In this document: positions 1-8,827 of the stretch, in pieces
Layout of the letters: every line of letters starts with the position of its first letter
Position numbering within the stretch: position 1 is the stretch's first letter
The notes under the pieces: model-generated
Databases searched by the model: none
What the model was told of the DNA's origin: nothing
The model's input: the letters and a program-made list of their open reading frames with translations, nothing else
Program-made: the position numbers and the translations under genes
Origin: an uncultured Opitutia bacterium
GTDB lineage: Bacteria; Verrucomicrobiota; Verrucomicrobiia; Opitutales; Opitutaceae
Length of the DNA stretch: 33,361 nt
Reading direction: 5' to 3'
Assembly: GCA_903948415.1 (NCBI GenBank)
Contig: CAJAYO010000254.1
Location: forward strand, 1-33,361

Positions 1-16
1 AGCGCACGGCCCACCC
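1..16. repeat. 16-bp direct repeat, copy 1
   Basis: The first 16 bases (AGCGCACGGCCCACCC) recur exactly at 1757-1772, also between genes. This copy lies just past the 3' end of the minus-strand hydrolase gene. It may be part of a longer intergenic repeat cut by the window edge. Confidence 0.4.
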
Positions 17-29
17 CGATTCCCGCGCC

Positions 30-833
30 TCAAAACCGCGCGTGCTTCAGCAAAAAATCCACGATCGGCGCCGGATCTTTCAAACTGTGCGGATGGTGGT
101 CCACGCCGTCCTTCACGATCACCTGGATCGTGCCGCCGAGTTCGCGGTAACGGCGCTCCAGCACCGCCGTGTTCTCCGCGAGAGGCACCGTCTTGTCCGC
201 CCCGCCGCACACCGACAAAATCGGCACGCCCGCCTTCGCCACCGCGGCGACATTGTCCAGCGGACCGCCCCGGAATCCCGCCACTGTTTCGGCCGTTAAA
301 CCGTAAGCCGCGAGACACTCGCGCCACTCCTTCGACTCCGGCTTTTTCCCCGGCCAGCTCCGGATATCGAGCACCGGCGCATCGAGGTAAAGCGCCGCGA
401 CCTGCCGCGGATGCGCCGCCGCATAGTTGAACGCATACAAGCCGCCCCGGCTGAAGCCCTCGAGCACCGCCCGTTTCGCCAGTCCCCGCTCCTTCGTCAG
501 GTGGGCGTGAAACGCCTCCATCAGCGCGATCGCGCGCGGCGCGCCGTACAGATTCTTGGCATCCACGTAGGCCACGTGCCACCCGCGCGCCAGCAACGCG
601 AGGTCCGCCTGCGGCTCGTGGCCGAAAAATTCCGTGCGCCAAATCCAGGGTCGGCCGGGCGCCGCCACTTTGGGCACCACCAGCCAGGCCGGCCGGCCCG
701 CCACTGCGAAATCCATTCGCTCGTAGCCGTTCCACGCCGACTTTTTGTCATCCGGCCGGCTCCGCTCGGGGGGCGCGACACATCCCGCCATCAGGGCGCA
801 CGCCACCAGCCACACCGCGGTGATTTTCGTCAT
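30..833 (-). CDS. Alpha/beta-hydrolase lipoprotein (prolyl-oligopeptidase/esterase-like)
   Basis: Predicted exported serine hydrolase of 267 residues. The N-terminus is a lipoprotein signal with lipobox LMAGC, placing the lipidated Cys at residue 18, so the protein is probably membrane-anchored outside the cytoplasm. The nucleophile elbow is GFSRGG (Ser128). A later CGGADKTVP places the acid at Asp213, and GVDHHPHSL near 244-251 supplies the catalytic His, giving a complete triad in canonical order. The ATG at 833 is preceded on the minus strand by GGAGG at a normal distance, one of the few good Shine-Dalgarno sites here. The gene is divergent from thymidine kinase. The substrate is unknown; related proteins are often annotated as esterases or carbohydrate-active hydrolases. 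The fold is confident, the substrate is not. Confidence 0.85.
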   Translation of the reverse strand: MTKITAVWLVACALMAGCVAPPERSRPDDKKSAWNGYERMDFAVAGRPAWLVVPKVAAPGRPWIWRTEFFGHEPQADLALLARGWHVAYVDAKNLYGAPRAIALMEAFHAHLTKERGLAKRAVLEGFSRGGLYAFNYAAAHPRQVAALYLDAPVLDIRSWPGKKPESKEWRECLAAYGLTAETVAGFRGGPLDNVAAVAKAGVPILSVCGGADKTVPLAENTAVLERRYRELGGTIQVIVKDGVDHHPHSLKDPAPIVDFLLKHARF

Positions 834-919
834 CCCCCACCCTCCGTCACCGCCCGCGCCCGGCGCAAGCGCGAAGCCCGCGCTCGATTTTTTCCCGCCA
901 CCCCTCCATCTCTCCCCCG

Positions 920-1015
920 CCCTTCCCCTTTCCCTTCCCCTTTCCCTTTCACTTCCCCTTTCCCTTTCTCTTCCCCTTTCCCTTTCCCTTTCCCTTTCAC
1001 TTTCCCTTTCTCTCC
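920..1015. repeat. Polypyrimidine tract of CCCTTT-type hexamers
   Basis: About 96 bases are almost pure C/T on the plus strand, broken only by A at 951 and A at 999. They are built from irregular tandem units such as CCCTTT, CCCCTTT and CCCTTTCA. The tract lies in the divergent region between the hydrolase and thymidine kinase genes and ends about 20 bases before the kinase start. The unit resembles a simple-sequence repeat that can change length by slippage. Confidence 0.9.
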
Positions 1016-1036
1016 GTCTTCCGCCTCCCGCTGCGC

Positions 1037-1648
1037 ATGGCCAAACTCTACTTCTACTACTCGGCGATGAACGCCGGCAAAAGCACCGTGCTCCTCCAGT
1101 CGAGCTACAACTACCGCGAGCGCGGCATGCGCACGCTCCTCTTCGCGCCGTCCATCGATCACCGCGCCGGCCCCGGCCGCATCGAGTCGCGCATCGGTCT
1201 CCGCTCGAGCGCCATCTCGCTCACCCCCTCCGACAACCTCCTCACCCGCATCCGCACCGACCACCGCGCCGACCCCGTCGCCTGCGTGCTCATCGACGAG
1301 GCGCAATTCCTCACCCCCGATCAGGTCTGGCAGGCCACCGATGTCACCGACACCCTCGACATCCCGGTCCTCTGCTACGGCCTCCGCACCGATTTCAAGG
1401 GCAACCTGTTTCCCGGCAGCGCCACTCTCCTCGCGCTCGCCGACGATCTTACCGAGCTGAAAACCATCTGCCACTGCGGCCGCAAAGCCACGATGAATCT
1501 CCGCGTCGATGCCGCCGGCCATGCCGTCCGCGACGGCGCCCAGGTGGAAATCGGCGGCAACGACCGCTACGTCGCCATGTGCCGCCACCACTTCAAGGAA
1601 GCCCTCGCCGATCCCACGATCGTGCAGCACCGCCCGCCCGTCGCCTGA
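1037..1648 (+). CDS. tdk: Thymidine kinase (type II)
   Basis: Cytoplasmic salvage enzyme that phosphorylates thymidine to dTMP with ATP. The 203-residue length is normal for the bacterial homotetrameric type. The P-loop SAMNAGKST spans residues 9-17, and LIDEAQF carries the catalytic Glu region. A zinc-binding lasso domain follows, with CHCGRKA near 147-153 and a second pair in CRHH near the C-terminus. The ATG at 1037 fits the start of the family ([16 protein letters not shown]). No Shine-Dalgarno precedes it; the leader is the end of the long polypyrimidine tract. It is probably transcribed alone, since a 298-base repeat-containing gap follows. Confidence 0.97.
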   Translation: MAKLYFYYSAMNAGKSTVLLQSSYNYRERGMRTLLFAPSIDHRAGPGRIESRIGLRSSAISLTPSDNLLTRIRTDHRADPVACVLIDEAQFLTPDQVWQATDVTDTLDIPVLCYGLRTDFKGNLFPGSATLLALADDLTELKTICHCGRKATMNLRVDAAGHAVRDGAQVEIGGNDRYVAMCRHHFKEALADPTIVQHRPPVA

Positions 1649-1669
1649 CCCTCGGCGCAGCGTGTTTTC

Positions 1670-1711
1670 CCGCCAGCGGCGCCCAAGGTGGGCCGACCAC
1701 TCCGCTGGCGG
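1670..1711. repeat. Intergenic inverted repeat with 10-bp arms
   Basis: CCGCCAGCGG at 1670-1679 pairs perfectly with CCGCTGGCGG at 1702-1711. A smaller GCCC/GGGC pair lies inside the loop. It begins 21 bases after the thymidine kinase stop. It could terminate or protect that transcript, but no T-run follows. It may equally be a dispersed intergenic repeat. Confidence 0.45.
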
Positions 1712-1756
1712 CGGCTCGTAGAGCGCGCACGGCGTGGTCGGCGAAGCCGCGCGCGG

Positions 1757-1772
1757 AGCGCACGGCCCACCC
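1757..1772. repeat. 16-bp direct repeat, copy 2
   Basis: Exact copy of bases 1-16. The 298-base gap 1649-1946 between thymidine kinase and the lactonase gene holds this repeat and the inverted repeat at 1670-1711. I see no credible gene in the gap. Confidence 0.4.
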
Positions 1773-1946
1773 GGAGCCCCCGAACCCCGCACGAAACGGA
1801 ACTGCGCCCATGACCCGTCCGCCCGTGTTTCGTGGCTTTACGTCCGCCACGGATTGCCGTGCCCTTGCGCTCGGCTTGCTGCCCACCGCCCGCTGCTCAC
1901 CGTCCTGCGGCGCGCTCCACTCTTCATCTCCTTCCTTCCCTCCGCC

Positions 1947-3014
1947 ATGCCCCCCGCCCTCTCCCACCTGATCTTCCTCGGCACCTACACGAAAAACGGC
2001 AGCCGCGGCATCTACTCGGTCCGCCTCGACGGCATCACCGGCGCCCTCTCGGCGCCCACCTTGGTCGCCGAAACCCCCGATCCCGCCTGGATCACCCTCT
2101 CGCCCGACCGGCGATTCCTCTACGCCCTCCACCCGTCGGCCGCCCAAGCCATCGGCTACACCGTCGATCCCTCGACCCCCGCGCTGACTCCGCTCCCCGT
2201 CGCCGCGCCGCCCCCGCCGCCCGCCCAACCGCCCTCGCACCTCGCCGTCGACGCCACCGGCCGCACCCTCCTCGCCGCCAACTACCGCGAAGGCTTCGTC
2301 GCCGCTATTCCCCTACGTCCCGACGGCACGCTCGGACCGGCCACGAAAATCCAGCACTCCGGCCACGGCCCCGACCCCAAACGTCAGGACGCCCCCCACG
2401 CCCACTCCGTCACCGTCTCGCCCGACAACCGCCACGTCATCGTGTGCGACCTCGGGCTCGACAAAATTTTCTCCTACGCCCTCGACCCCGCCTCCGCGAC
2501 GCTCTCGCCCGCCGCCGCCCCGTTTGTCGCCACCGCGCCCGGCGCCGGTCCGCGCCATTTCAAATTCGGCCCCGACGGCCGCTTCGCCTACGCCCTCACC
2601 GAAATGGGCGGCACCCTCGAAGCCTTCACCTACACCGCCGCCACCGGCGCCCTCACCCCGCTCCAAACGATCTCCTGCCTTCCCCCCGACTTCGCCGGTC
2701 TCAAGTGGGGCGCCGAAGTCCGCGTCCACCCCAACGGCCGCTTTCTCTACACGTCCAATCGTACCCACGACAGCCTTACCGTTTTCGCGCTCGCCCCCGA
2801 CACCGGTCGCCTCACCCCCGTCGAGCTCGTCCCCTGCGGCGGCCAAAACCCGCGCAACTTCGCCCTCTCGCCCGACGGCCGCTGGCTCGTCTGCGCCCAT
2901 CAGGACTCCCCCGACCTCACCGTCTTCCGCGTCGACCCGTCCACCGGCCGCCTCGCCCTCACCCCGCACACCGCCCCGGTCCCCCACTGCGTCTGCGTGC
3001 TGTTCTACGGCTGA
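1947..3014 (+). CDS. Lactonase-family beta-propeller (6-phosphogluconolactonase type)
   Basis: Protein of 355 residues with the features of the seven-bladed propeller lactonase family (PF10282). It begins HLIFLGTYTKNGSRGIYSV and contains the conserved blocks DAPHAHSV (about 150-157), GPRHFKF, TSNRTHDS and NPRNFALSPDGRWL, in family order. Members hydrolyse 6-phosphogluconolactone or related sugar lactones in the cytoplasm, though only some have been tested. There is no signal peptide. The frame is open further upstream, but the ATG at 1947 starts the conserved domain and follows a C/T-rich leader without Shine-Dalgarno. Unusual detail: a proline-rich loop (AAPPPPPAQPP) near residues 85-95. Lactonase activity is inferred from family only. 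Confidence 0.9.
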   Translation: MPPALSHLIFLGTYTKNGSRGIYSVRLDGITGALSAPTLVAETPDPAWITLSPDRRFLYALHPSAAQAIGYTVDPSTPALTPLPVAAPPPPPAQPPSHLAVDATGRTLLAANYREGFVAAIPLRPDGTLGPATKIQHSGHGPDPKRQDAPHAHSVTVSPDNRHVIVCDLGLDKIFSYALDPASATLSPAAAPFVATAPGAGPRHFKFGPDGRFAYALTEMGGTLEAFTYTAATGALTPLQTISCLPPDFAGLKWGAEVRVHPNGRFLYTSNRTHDSLTVFALAPDTGRLTPVELVPCGGQNPRNFALSPDGRWLVCAHQDSPDLTVFRVDPSTGRLALTPHTAPVPHCVCVLFYG

Positions 3015-3021
3015 CCCCGCC

Positions 3022-3066
3022 CCGCGGCCGCTACCGCCAACCGGGCCGCGGCGGGCGCTTGCGCCC
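3022..3066 (+). terminator. Two adjacent GC hairpins after the lactonase gene
   Basis: CCGCGGCC at 3022-3029 pairs with GGCCGCGG at 3044-3051, and GGGCGC TT GCGCCC forms a second hairpin at 3053-3066. They begin 7 bases after the stop. No T-run follows, so intrinsic termination is uncertain; blocking of 3' exonucleases is an alternative. Confidence 0.35.
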
Positions 3067-3216
3067 CACATTACGGTCCCTTCTGCCAATTCCGCGCGCC
3101 GCTCATTGTTCTACTTCGGCCCCCGGCCCTACCGCCCGCCCGTTGACTCCGGCTGCCCGGCCACCCACGGTCGCGCCTGTTCTTTCCGCTTCTCGGTCCC
3201 TCAACCCTCCCCCCTC

Positions 3217-5094
3217 ATGGTCAGCCCAAACACTCCTGAAACCCCGGGTGGCGCCGCAGCCCCTTCTGCCGCTCCCCGCTCCATTCACGACGTCGTCATC
3301 CGACTCGCCGGCAACTCCCAGGATGGCATCCAGTCGATCGGTGGCTTTCTCGCCCGGCTCGCGGGCCGCACCGATCAGGACGTCATGACCTACATGACGA
3401 TCCCGTCCACCATCTCCGGCGGACCTTCGATCTTCCAAGTCCGCATGGGCACCGGCGACATCCTCTCGGCCGGCGATCGCGCCGACATGCTCGTCGCGTT
3501 TTACCAACACAGCTACGATGCCCACATCGGCTCGCTTCGGCCCGGCGGCGTCCTCCTCTACGATTCCGACCACGTCAAACCCGTCGAAGGCGACCACCGC
3601 TTCACCCAGGTCTCCGTGCCGATCACCAGCGGCACCGTCGAAGCCGTCGGCGGCGCCGGCAAGGACAAGGGCAAGAACATCTACATCCTCGGCCTCATCG
3701 CCCGCATCTTCGATCTGGATGTCACCAAGCTCGCCACCCTCATCAAAGAGCGCTTCGGCGGCAAATCCGAGGACGTCGTCCGCAACGCCATGCTCGCGTT
3801 CGACGCCGGCTTCGCCTGGCCCCAAAACAACCTCCGCGACCTCTTCTACCGCTTCGAAGCCGTCGACGGCGTCGTCAGCTCCGGCCGCCCCCAGATCACC
3901 CTCGATGGCAACAGCGCCATCGCCTACGGCCTCCTCGCCGCCGGCGTCCGCCACGGCGCCGGTTACCCCATCACCCCGTGGTCCTCCATCATGGAGATCC
4001 TGCGCACCGAGCTGCCCAAATACGGCGGCATCTTCGTCCAGTGCGAGGACGAGATCGCCTCCATCTCCACGGCCCTCGGCTTCAGCTACACCGGCCAACT
4101 CGCCATCACCGGCAGCTCCGGCCCCGGCCTCTCCCTGAAAATGGAAGCCCTCGGCTGGGCCACCATGGCCGAAATGCCCCTCATCGTCGTCAACGTCCAA
4201 CGCGGCGGCCCCTCCACCGGCATGCCCACCAACGTCGAACAATCCGACCTCTTGCAGGCCATCTATGGCTCGCACGGCGACGCCCCCCGCGTCGTCCTCT
4301 CCCCGAAAAACGTCGAGGACTGCTTCTACACCGCGATGGAGGCCTGCCGCATCGCCCGCGAATACTCGACTCCGGTCATCATCCTCACCGACCAGGCCGT
4401 CTCCACCCGCATCGAGGCCTTCGACGAGCCCGACCTCCCCTCGATCATGGTCAAACCCGGCGCCGACCTCTCGCCCCGCCCCGCCGACTTCAAACCCTAT
4501 CCGGTCAACGCCCTCACCCGCCACGCGCCCCCCGGCTCCGTCGTCGGCTCCGGCAAATACCCGACCGTCACCGGGCTCGAACACGACGAACTCGGCCATC
4601 CCACCGGCAGCTCCAAGCTCCACACCCAGATGACCGCCAAGCGGCGCGACAAGATCAAGCAGCTCGCCGCCACCCTCCCCGCCCCCGAACTCAGCGGCGA
4701 CTCCGGCGGCGAAGCCCTGCTCGTCACCTGGGGCTCCAACTGGGGCCCGGGCCGCGAAGCCATCGCCCGCGTGCGCAAAGTCGGCATCAAGGCCGGCCAT
4801 CTCCACCTCCGTCACATCAACCCCTTCCCCCCGGGTCTCGCCGCCACCTTCGCCCGCTACCACAAGGTCATCGTCGCCGAGATCAACGACGAGGGCCTTT
4901 ATGGATACGGGCAACTCGCCATGATGCTCCGCGCCGCCTACGCGAATCCCGCCATCGAGAGCATCACCAAAACCGACGGCCTCACCTTCAAAGTCAGCGA
5001 GATCGTCTCCGGCATTTCCAAACACGTCGAAAGCCAGGCCCTCGACGCCTCCCTCGGCGTCTCCCGCCGCAGCCCCCTCGCCGTCCAGCCCTGA
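3217..5094 (+). CDS. korA: 2-oxoacid:ferredoxin oxidoreductase, alpha subunit (gamma-alpha fusion; KorA type)
   Basis: The 625-residue size fits the fused gamma-alpha subunit of two-subunit 2-oxoacid:ferredoxin oxidoreductases. Residues about 20-200 form the gamma domain (VVIRLAGNSQDGIQSIGG). The alpha part starts near 235 with GYPITPWS at about 249 and NVQRGGPSTGMPT near 326, typical of the 2-oxoglutarate (Kor) type. The complex converts a 2-oxoacid and CoA to acyl-CoA and CO2 and reduces ferredoxin, as in a reductive or anaerobic TCA branch. The frame is open far upstream, but the ATG at 3217 gives the usual short variable N-terminus and follows a C/T leader. korB starts 44 bases downstream, so the two are one operon. 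2-Oxoglutarate is the likely substrate; pyruvate or another 2-oxoacid is not excluded. Confidence 0.93.
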   Translation: MVSPNTPETPGGAAAPSAAPRSIHDVVIRLAGNSQDGIQSIGGFLARLAGRTDQDVMTYMTIPSTISGGPSIFQVRMGTGDILSAGDRADMLVAFYQHSYDAHIGSLRPGGVLLYDSDHVKPVEGDHRFTQVSVPITSGTVEAVGGAGKDKGKNIYILGLIARIFDLDVTKLATLIKERFGGKSEDVVRNAMLAFDAGFAWPQNNLRDLFYRFEAVDGVVSSGRPQITLDGNSAIAYGLLAAGVRHGAGYPITPWSSIMEILRTELPKYGGIFVQCEDEIASISTALGFSYTGQLAITGSSGPGLSLKMEALGWATMAEMPLIVVNVQRGGPSTGMPTNVEQSDLLQAIYGSHGDAPRVVLSPKNVEDCFYTAMEACRIAREYSTPVIILTDQAVSTRIEAFDEPDLPSIMVKPGADLSPRPADFKPYPVNALTRHAPPGSVVGSGKYPTVTGLEHDELGHPTGSSKLHTQMTAKRRDKIKQLAATLPAPELSGDSGGEALLVTWGSNWGPGREAIARVRKVGIKAGHLHLRHINPFPPGLAATFARYHKVIVAEINDEGLYGYGQLAMMLRAAYANPAIESITKTDGLTFKVSEIVSGISKHVESQALDASLGVSRRSPLAVQP

Positions 5095-5138
5095 GCGCCC
5101 GGTCCCTCCCTCACCACCCTCAACGCCCCGCTCCTTCC

Positions 5139-6080
5139 ATGTCCACCGCTCTCGCCACCCCGCCCCCCGCACCCGGCGCCCCCCTCACCAAGAAAATCCT
5201 CACCGCCGACCACCCCACCTGGTGCCCCGGTTGCGGTGACTTCGCCGTCCTCGCCTCGTTCTATCGCGTCCTCGAAAAACTCCAATACCCGCACGAGAAG
5301 ATCGTCACCTTCGCCGGCATCGGCTGCTCCTCGCGCTTCCCCTATTTCGTCAACACCCACGGCGGCCACTACATCCACGGCCGCGCCCTGCCCTTCGCCG
5401 CCGGCATCAGCCTCGGCAACGAAGACCTCCACGTCTTCGTCTTCGGCGGCGACGGCGACGGCTTCTCCATCGGCGGCAACCACCTCGTCCACACCGCCCG
5501 CAAAAACGTCAACCTCACCTACGTCATCATGGATAACTCCGTCTATGGCCTGACGAAGAAGCAGACGTCCCCCACCTCCCCGATCGGTTTCAAAACGAAA
5601 ACCGACCCCACCGGCGCGATCGACCAGCCGATCAACCCGATGCGCACCCTCCTCAACACCGGCGCCACCTTCGTCGCCCGCAGCCACGCCACCCAGGTCA
5701 ACCACATGGTGGAAATGATGACGCGCGCCGCGAAGCACCAAGGCTTCTCCGTCGTCGAAATCCTCTCCGAGTGCGTCGAGTTCTATGCGGGCGCCTTCGA
5801 CTCCTCCATCCCGCGCAAGGGCGGCACCTGGACGCTCATCCAAGAAAAGAAAAACGACGGCACCCCCGAGGACGCCGCCCGCCACGACGTCACCGACGAG
5901 GTCGCCGCGTTCAAACTCGCCGGCCAGGCCTGGCCCGGCTCCTTCGGCGTCTTCTACGAAAGCAACGCCCGCAAAACGAAAAACGTCCTCGAAGCCGAGC
6001 TCGTCGCCAAGGCCCGGGAGCGCACGAAAAACGCGACCGATCTCCAGCTCCTCCAGAGCACCTTCTCAAAAATGCGCTGA
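5139..6080 (+). CDS. korB: 2-oxoacid:ferredoxin oxidoreductase, beta subunit (KorB type)
   Basis: Thiamine-diphosphate-binding catalytic subunit of 313 residues, partner of KorA. Cys29 and Cys32 lie in WCPGCGD, Cys63 in GIGCSSR and Cys212 in SECVEFY; these four match the expected ligands of the single [4Fe-4S] cluster. The ThDP/Mg motif is GDGDGFSIGGN at 104-114, followed by MDNSVYGLTKKQTSPTS. The N-terminus has an Ala/Pro-rich extension of about 15 residues. The ATG at 5139 follows a pyrimidine leader (CCCCGCTCCTTCC). No dedicated ferredoxin or delta subunit lies beside it. The gene ends at a strong hairpin terminator facing the convergent gene. Confidence 0.95.
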   Translation: MSTALATPPPAPGAPLTKKILTADHPTWCPGCGDFAVLASFYRVLEKLQYPHEKIVTFAGIGCSSRFPYFVNTHGGHYIHGRALPFAAGISLGNEDLHVFVFGGDGDGFSIGGNHLVHTARKNVNLTYVIMDNSVYGLTKKQTSPTSPIGFKTKTDPTGAIDQPINPMRTLLNTGATFVARSHATQVNHMVEMMTRAAKHQGFSVVEILSECVEFYAGAFDSSIPRKGGTWTLIQEKKNDGTPEDAARHDVTDEVAAFKLAGQAWPGSFGVFYESNARKTKNVLEAELVAKARERTKNATDLQLLQSTFSKMR

Positions 6081-6113
6081 GCCTCCGCACGGAGCGGCGG
6101 GTTTCCAACCGCC

Positions 6114-6156
6114 GACACGAAAAAGGGCCGGTCATCGACCGGCCCTTTTTCGTGTC
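6114..6156. terminator. Bidirectional rho-independent terminator
   Basis: A perfect 20-bp stem with a 3-base loop (ATC): GACACGAAAAAGGGCCGGTC at 6114-6133 and its exact complement at 6137-6156. The GC core is flanked by an A-run on one side and a T-run on the other, so it can stop transcription both from korB and from the convergent gene ending at 6207. Confidence 0.93.
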
Positions 6157-6206
6157 CCACCCCAGGGCCGAGCGCGCCCTCGCCGCGCTCCGCCCGCCCC
6201 ACGCTC

Positions 6207-6761
6207 TCACTTCCCGGCAAACAGCTCCTTGAAACTCTCCGCCGTCTGCTTCGGGTCGTCCTTGATCTTCACCCACCAGCGGCCGTCTTTCTTCACCAGC
6301 GACTCCGCATCCGTGTCGCCCTGACCGCGCACCATCACCTGAAAGTGAATCTCGGCGGCGTCCGCGCTCACCGAGCGCACGAAAATGATGCTGACCGCCG
6401 CATCCTTCAAAACCTCGAACAGTTCCGGACTGCCCGCCGCAACGACGCGGTTGAGCCCCACAAATACGTCGACCGCCGACATCGTCTCACGGGCCTTGCC
6501 GACGGTCTTCCCGAAGAACGCGCTCAACACCTCCGGGGCGTCCTTGGCCTTGCTGCCCTGCCCCGCGAGGAACACCGGCAGCACCGCCGCCTTCGTCTCC
6601 TCCAGATCGCTCGGCGACACGTCCGCCGCCGCTTTGACAAAATCCTTCTTCGCGTAGGCGCTCCAATAGCGTTGGAACGTCGTCTCGACGGGGTTGGTAT
6701 CGGCCGCCTGCGACACAACGGCGAAGGCCGCGAGGGCCAGGAGGGAGATCAGTTTCTTCAT
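6207..6761 (-). CDS. Small secreted protein of unknown function (possible NTF2-like fold)
   Basis: Predicted exported protein of 184 residues. The start at 6761 gives a clean signal peptide (MKKLISLLALAAFAVVSQA, cleavage before ADTNP); an upstream extension of 11 residues would spoil it. The mature part, beginning VETTFQRYWSAYAKKDFVKAA and ending with a GRWWVKIKDDP strand, has the alternation of helix and strand seen in small NTF2-like/DUF4878-type proteins, where a YxAxxxxDxxxA helix is followed by sheet. This is a fold guess only. There are no catalytic residues I can name. It is transcribed alone and faces korB across a shared terminator. Confidence 0.8.
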   Translation of the reverse strand: MKKLISLLALAAFAVVSQAADTNPVETTFQRYWSAYAKKDFVKAAADVSPSDLEETKAAVLPVFLAGQGSKAKDAPEVLSAFFGKTVGKARETMSAVDVFVGLNRVVAAGSPELFEVLKDAAVSIIFVRSVSADAAEIHFQVMVRGQGDTDAESLVKKDGRWWVKIKDDPKQTAESFKELFAGK

Positions 6762-6985
6762 GGGTTTTTCGGGAAAAGCCGAAACATGAGGCACAGAGTG
6801 CCCGGCAAGGCGATGCCGTTTTTCGACGACGGCCGGGGCCGTTCTCCTCCCGCCCCTTCGCCGGATTTGCCCGCAGGATGCTTCACCGCGAAATCACTGC
6901 CTGCTCGAATGCCATCGATCAGCCGGGCAAATTGCGCAACTTCGGACGATCGCCCGTGTAGTTGGGCGCTCTGCCCCCAAACGCC

Positions 6986-8728
6986 ATGAACTCCGCCAGC
7001 CGCGCACCCGGCGCTCCGCCCGCCCCGCCCCACCCGCTTCGGCTTTGGCCCGGCGTGCTCATCGTAGCCCTCCAGTGGCTCGCCCGCTTTGTTGTCCCCG
7101 TCCTCGTGCCCGCCGCCCTGCCCTACGGCGTGCTGGCCGGCCTCGCCGGCAGCGTGGCGGTGATCGTCTGGTGGGTGTTTTTCAGCGGCGCGCGTCGGAG
7201 CGATCGCCTCGGTTTCGTCGTCGTGATCGCCGCCGGGATCCTCGGAACCTGGCGGATCGTCCACCCGTCCATCGCGGGCGGCATGATGGGGTTGATGTTC
7301 TTCGTCTACGTTCTGCCCGGCCTGTGCCTCGCGCTGGTCGCCTCCGTCGCCGCCACGCGCCACCTCGCCGACGGCCCCCGACGCGCCGCGATGCTCGCCG
7401 CTATTCTGGTTTCCTGCCTGATCTGGACCCTCGTCCGCACCGGCGGCTTCAGCAGCGATCTGCACCACGATTGGGCCTGGCGTTGGGCCCCCACCCCCGA
7501 AGACCTCCTCGTCGCCCGCGCCGCACCCAAAACCACCGCCCCCGGCCCCGCGGCCATCCCACCCCAAACCACCGCCGCCCCCAGCTGGCCCGGCTTTCGC
7601 GGCCCCGGCCGCGACAGCGTCATCCGCGGCGTCCGCATCGACGCCAACTGGTCCGTGTCGCCGCCCACCGAGCTCTGGCGCCAACCCGTCGGCCCCGGCT
7701 GGTCCTCCTTCGCCGTCGGCCACGACCTCTGCTACACGCAAGAGCAACGCGGCGATGACGAAGTCGTCGCGTGTTACCGCCTCGCCACCGGCGAACCCGT
7801 GTGGACCCACCGGGACGCCGTCCGCTTTTGGGAGTCGAACGCCGGACCCGGTCCGCGCGGCACGCCGACCCTCCACGACGGGCGCGTCTACACCTTCGGC
7901 GCGACCGGCGTGCTCAACGCCCTCAACGCCCGGACCGGCGCCGTCCTCTGGTCGCGCAACGCCGCGACCGACACCCGGGCTAAACTCCCCGACTGGGGCT
8001 TCTCCAGTTCACCCCTCGTCGTGGGCGACCTCCTGATCGTCGCCACCAGCGGGATCCTCGCCGCCTACGACCTCGCCACGGGCGCTCCCCGCTGGACCGG
8101 ACCGAGGGAAGGCGGCGGCTACAGTTCGCCCCATCTCCTCGAGCTCGCGGGCGTCCGGCAAATCGTGTTCATGAGCGGAACCGGCGCCACCAGCGTTGCC
8201 CCGGCCGACGGCAAGATTTTCTGGCAACACGCCTGGAAGGGCTTCCCCATCGTGCAGCCCGCGCAACTCGCCGACGGCGACCTCCTCATCAGCACCGGCG
8301 ACACGAGCGGCCTGCGCCGGCTTCACGTCGCGCAGGACAAAGGCAAGTGGACCGCGACCGAGCGCTGGACGTCGACGCGTCTCAAGCCCTACTTCAACGA
8401 CTACGTCGTTCACCGCGGCCATGTCTACGGTTTCAACAGCGGCACCCTCGCCTGCCTCGACCTCGCCGACGGCGAGCGCAAATGGAAAGGCGGCCGCTAC
8501 GGCTCCGGCCAACTCATCCTCCTCGCCGATCAGGACGTGCTGCTGGTCCTCTCCGAACAAGGCGACCTCGCGCTCGTCTCCGCGCTCCCCACCGAGTTTG
8601 TCGAACTCGCCCGCCTCAAAGCCCTCGAAGGCAAAACCTGGAACCATCCCGTGCTCGCCGGCGACACACTCCTCGTCCGCAACGACCGCGAAATGGTCGC
8701 CTTCCGCCTCCCGCTAAAAGCCCCCTGA
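6986..8728 (+). CDS. Membrane-anchored PQQ-like beta-propeller protein
   Basis: Protein of 580 residues in two parts. Residues about 20-160 hold five hydrophobic segments. After a Pro/Ala linker, residues about 190-575 form a PQQ-type (BamB-like) eight-bladed propeller, opening with WPGFRGPGRDS and WRQPVGPGWSSFAV and containing repeats such as ATGEPVWTHR, RTGAVLWSRN and ADGERKWKGG. The family is common in Verrucomicrobia and Planctomycetes with no fixed function; PQQ binding cannot be assumed, because the propeller also serves as a protein-binding scaffold. The ATG at 6986 is chosen over an in-frame TTG at 6962. The leader is C-rich without Shine-Dalgarno. The gene is divergent from the small secreted protein. 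Confidence 0.88.
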   Translation: MNSASRAPGAPPAPPHPLRLWPGVLIVALQWLARFVVPVLVPAALPYGVLAGLAGSVAVIVWWVFFSGARRSDRLGFVVVIAAGILGTWRIVHPSIAGGMMGLMFFVYVLPGLCLALVASVAATRHLADGPRRAAMLAAILVSCLIWTLVRTGGFSSDLHHDWAWRWAPTPEDLLVARAAPKTTAPGPAAIPPQTTAAPSWPGFRGPGRDSVIRGVRIDANWSVSPPTELWRQPVGPGWSSFAVGHDLCYTQEQRGDDEVVACYRLATGEPVWTHRDAVRFWESNAGPGPRGTPTLHDGRVYTFGATGVLNALNARTGAVLWSRNAATDTRAKLPDWGFSSSPLVVGDLLIVATSGILAAYDLATGAPRWTGPREGGGYSSPHLLELAGVRQIVFMSGTGATSVAPADGKIFWQHAWKGFPIVQPAQLADGDLLISTGDTSGLRRLHVAQDKGKWTATERWTSTRLKPYFNDYVVHRGHVYGFNSGTLACLDLADGERKWKGGRYGSGQLILLADQDVLLVLSEQGDLALVSALPTEFVELARLKALEGKTWNHPVLAGDTLLVRNDREMVAFRLPLKAP

Positions 8729-8827
8729 GTCCATTGGACACTCCGCCTCGGCACCGGCCCGGCGACGCAAATTGAGAGTGCAACCCGCCGGCCAATTTGC
8801 TCCGGTTTAGGCCCGCCCCCACCCCCA

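Noticed and set aside
920-1015. CRISPR-like array
   Set aside because: Units of 6-8 bases without unique spacers; it is a simple-sequence tract.
3103-5172. Minus-strand open frame of about 690 codons opposite korA
   Set aside because: Same cause: Gly/Asp/Glu-rich shadow of korA, no recognisable motif.
6931-6961. TTGCGC / TGTAGT as a sigma-70 promoter for the propeller gene
   Set aside because: Too weak a match to separate from background in this GC-rich sequence.
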